A stretch of DNA of 64,000 nucleotides from Pipra filicauda (lineage: Eukaryota; Chordata; Aves; Passeriformes; Pipridae), in NCBI RefSeq assembly GCF_003945595.2, contig NW_024104096.1, positions 4,335,501 to 4,399,500 on the forward strand, given 5' to 3'. The first letter of the stretch is position 1. Every line of letters starts with the position of its first letter. A program made the translations under genes and the position numbers. Shown here piece by piece: positions 60,571 to 64,000 of this stretch. The notes under the pieces are model-generated. The model ran no database searches and was not told the origin of the DNA. It saw only the letters and a program-made list of their open reading frames with translations.

Positions 60571-63500
60571 GGATCTGCAGCACCTACAGATTTCTCCAGT
60601 TACACATCCTCAGTGTGGACACTAGAATATCAAAAGATCTGTTGCACTAGGGACTTCCTAAGACCTTGAAAGGCAGGGTAAATTTCATCCTTATAAGATT
60701 AAGAACTGAAACAGACTCCTGAAGTACAGAAAAATTAATTTAACAGTTATAAAGACATCAAATTGATGGCACCAGAGAATGAAGTGCAGAATGTCCTCCC
60801 CTGCCTTGCCAGAATAATTAGAGAATAGTTCATTCATATCCTCTCTTGTTTTTGCAAAAATACCGGTTATATGAGGGGACTTCTGCCATAGAGATGTCTA
60901 CTAATTCGTCTCACAGGTTACCTAACCGGGTGTGGCAACCATCTTTCATAGAGACTTTGATACAGTAGCCAGTGGTTACTGGCTCCATGTTTTAGTTTCT
61001 AAATGTAAAGTTATTTGATTTTTTTTTTTAGCACTCCTCATATAGTATGGCTGATTTTGATTCTTTGCCCTTTTCCTGCTAAGGATTTTTGCTTCACCTT
61101 TAAGTGACAAGTTCAGATATGAAGTTCTTGATTTTTGTCAGTTTAGGTCAAATCGTGAGAGAGTTTTTTGGATTAAAAATGCTTAGTCTTCTACCCTTCC
61201 ATTCCATATAAAATAAAATTGCCCAAAGATATCTACTATAATCTAATCTACGATATTCTGATATGCGTACTATCAACTTTAACATTTTTAAATCTTGAGT
61301 GAATATCTGCTATCACTGTTTAATACAAATAGTTCTGAATTTTCATAAATATATTTACCGCATAATTCAGGTCACACAGGTATTATTGTCAGTAATGGAT
61401 GAGGAACAACACTAGGATAATTTATAAAATAGACAAAAACATTTTTTAGTAGTTAGTATTTTCAGGGTGTTGGTTTCTAATAACAACATTTTGGTCATAA
61501 CACTTTTTATCACAACTGAAATGACTTATGCAAATTGATGAACTAATCTGAGCACTTTTATTATACCTGAAACACTGAAAGTGTCTTGCATTATAGAAAT
61601 GTGTATAAAACCAGTTTAGCTCTTTTGCTTGCTTCAAGTCAAACACTAAAACAGATCAGAATTTTTCTTCTTACAAAGTGAAAAAGCCTTCCCCTCACCC
61701 CTGTGTGTGACTTGTCAGGTGCCAATGAGTTGGAGAGGAACCTTAATGATAACTGGGTTTCCCCTAATAATGGGAAATTCTTAAATGATAGAGATGGAGA
61801 GAAAAAATGTCTCAAGTGAAGGAGGGAACATAGCTCAGGCACTTTGTGGGCTGTAGTGGTGCTGAACCTGGTGTGACTGCTTTGGTGGAGGGTGAACTGT
61901 CAACTCTGGGACCTGGTAAAAAGCTTTTCTTCAGTTTTTACCATGACTTAGAGGTGTGCAAAGCCTATAAAATGCTGTACCTACCCTGTCAGTTTAAGAT
62001 GTTCTTAGGCTTTGCTTGTGTACACTATTCACTTTTAGGCTTCCTCCTGGAAAAAATAATTTCCTTCCTGCTAAGAGAAAGTTTGAGGCTGGTTTAGCAG
62101 GCTGTTCACTTCATCAGGTGCTGCATTGGGATAATATAGACTCATGCTGGGTTTCATTTTCTCTACTCTTGAGAAATACACCAGTACCCATAAGGCCTTG
62201 GAGATTCATATGTCCTTCTAGAGCCAACAGACACGCACCACACATTTTATGTCTCATACCAAATTATAGAAATCTGTCTGAAAGTAATGCAGCCTTTAAT
62301 TTTTTTAGCCTTTTGAGTTACTTTTAAACAATGAATAAAGAAAACTATGATATTGTAATGAAATATGAAATGAGACCTGAGAAGGTCTGGCTTGCTGGAA
62401 GGAGCCCAGGCCAGTGATAAGGAAAAGTTTCTCAGTAGCACACAAGAAGAGGTGACTTGGCACCTTGATATGGGCGGTTCTGATCACAGAGACAAGCATT
62501 TTGCAGGAAAAACCCTGAAAACTACCTACTTAAAAATTAAGGATGTCAGTACATCGCTTGAGTAACTTTGCATATGTATCTACAATTTGTGACCTGAAGA
62601 TCACTGCAGAGCCATCTGGATTCCTTGGCTTTTCAGTTTAGGGCCAGATCTCTAAGCTAGGCTGGATAGGTGTAGGAGCTGAGGCTCCACAGTCCTCTAG
62701 AGGAAAGGAAAAGGTGCCATTTCTGCCTGTCTCAGAGTAGCAATGGGAAGAAATTACAGGATGAGACAAGAGACAAGCTTGGGTAAGTGCCCTGATTTTA
62801 TCATACCTGTTTGAAGTTTGGTAAGGAAGAAAAGCATGGACAGCTTGTAGGGAATGTATGGTATATGGCAGTGGACAACCAAACAGGAGGTGCCCATTGA
62901 AGAAATTTTGTGCTCAAAGGCCAGGAATGGCTTCCAGGATCCTTCATTCCATATCCCCCTCAGTCATGAGAAAAAATTTTCTTCTTTAACCAACAGTTTT
63001 GCAGACTTTGCTCATTGCTCACATAGTGTTAACTACCATATATGCCTGTATACTAACAGTGACACATCTTAGCTCACTAGCAGCCAAGAGAAAGGCATAG
63101 AATCTCAACAAGGAGTGTTGTACATGTCATCACTAGCACACAGTATAATCACAGCCTGAACTCACTCTGACATCCGTTTGCATGGGGCTCTTCACATTTG
63201 TGTTCCCACTAGCACCTTTCCCACCTGTACCAAATTTCATAGCATCAAGTGGTGCCACGCAGGCTGGGAAGATAAATCCTTTCTATTCCTCTCATATATT
63301 CCTGGACATAAATCCCACAATCAGCAAGAACTCAAGTTATTGAGTTCTCTAGCATCCCTCTCATGCCTTCCCTTCAGCTTTCTGTATCAGTCATATTGCT
63401 GGCTCTGTAAGGCATAAGATTGTGTTTCTACTCTGATGCTGCCATGCTAACTCAGAAAATATCAGTGTCAGCACATTCCTAAAGCCTCTTCAGTAACTTG

Positions 63501-63729
63501 AATGGTCCTCTCACTCAGGTGGGAAGGTTACCAGTTGCTTTTTCCTGGTGTGTAGTTTCTGGACATAATGAAGCCTCATTTATAGCTTTTTGGATATGGT
63601 ATTATTGAAATTCCTTGGTTGGAATTCACTCGTGAAAAGAGGGTGCTCATCCATCCCAAGATAAAGTCTCTCAATATATATGAGCATGTTCTTCCACTTC
63701 TGTAGTAATCAGTGCAGGCTAGCAAGACC

Positions 63730-64000
63730 ATAGAATCATGTAATGTGGAGTGGTTGGAATGGACCTTAAAGATCATACAGGCCCAACACCACCTGCCATA
63801 GGCAGGGACATCTCCCACTAGACCAGATTGCTCATGGTCTTATCCAAACGGCATTGAACACTGCCAGGGTTGGGGCATCCACAACCTCACTGGGCAATCA
63901 GTTCCAGTGTCTAACTACCCTCACAATAAAAAAATTCTTCCTAATATGGAACCTAAATTTTCTCTTTTTAGAGTGGTGTCTCTTCTCATTTGTGCAATTA
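63730..64000 (-). mobile_element. CR1 LINE 3' end, reverse orientation, cut by window end
   Basis: The stretch begins ATAGAATCAT and continues with TTGGAATGGACCTTAAAGAT, CATAGGCAGGGACATCTCCC and GGGGCATCCACAACCTC. This is the reverse complement of the standard CR1 3' end. It diverges from the two plus-strand copies in this window and from the usual consensus, so it is an older subfamily copy. It continues past the window edge. Confidence 0.85.

Larger units (their letters stand above)
57437..63729. other. Gene-less AT-rich desert
   Basis: About 6.3 kb of AT-rich noncoding DNA with a 21-bp tandem duplication and an A19 run. Open frames are all at most about 103 codons, without motifs. I see no transposon until the reverse CR1 at its end. 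Confidence 0.55.

Noticed and set aside
1..64000. CRISPR arrays, operons, tRNA or rRNA genes, bacterial or phage systems
   Set aside because: None of the needed repeats, motifs or gene packing is present; the DNA is vertebrate nuclear in character.

Overview
The window reads as nuclear DNA of a bird. It is mostly AT-rich, gene-poor sequence. The chicken-repeat-1 (CR1) LINE copies end in the avian octamer ATTCTATG or its complement, and there is one vertebrate developmental gene with a compact two-exon structure. The order of bird cannot be fixed from the sequence alone. It carries no bacterial-type genes, CRISPR arrays, recognisable tRNA or rRNA genes, or operons.

The only protein-coding gene I can support is ZNF503 (Nolz1/Nlz2; NET-family zinc-finger transcriptional repressor) on the minus strand. 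Exon 1 coding is 47319-47627 and exon 2 coding is 44682-46202. They are separated by a 1,116-bp phase-0 GT-AG intron and together encode 609 residues. The N-terminal core, the SPLALLAQTC motif, the FKPY motif, the C2H2 finger with its unusually wide cysteine spacing, and the GYQ C-terminus are all intact. The first in-frame ATG lies directly downstream of a 41-codon upstream ORF whose TGA overlaps the ZNF503 ATG (ATGA).

Layout. 1-36.8 kb is a gene desert holding small insertions: a 78-bp inverted-repeat element at 4.7 kb, a 477-bp solo-LTR-like element at 22.9 kb, a GC-rich block at 29.2-30.0 kb and a truncated CR1 at 31.7 kb. 36.8-43.4 kb has several isolated CpG islands. 43.4-44.7 kb is the 3' UTR side of ZNF503, followed by the gene itself (44.7-47.6 kb) and its CpG-island promoter (47.6-48.8 kb). 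Just upstream is a dense cluster of HOX/PBX/MEIS-type sites (48.79-48.86 kb). 48.9-54.7 kb looks like conserved regulatory DNA with a second HOX/PBX/MEIS-type cluster at 54.1 kb. An isolated CpG island lies at 54.7-55.5 kb. The rest is desert with a long, frame-intact 3' CR1 fragment (56.3-57.4 kb) and a third, reverse-oriented CR1 cut by the window end.

This arrangement of one developmental regulator in a desert, surrounded by CpG islands and homeodomain-site-rich DNA, fits a long-range-regulated patterning gene. I found no convincing new multi-gene system. The most check-worthy signals are the ATGA-overlapping upstream ORF, the HOX/TALE clusters, the 78-bp inverted-repeat insertion and the two 98.8%-identical CR1 tails.
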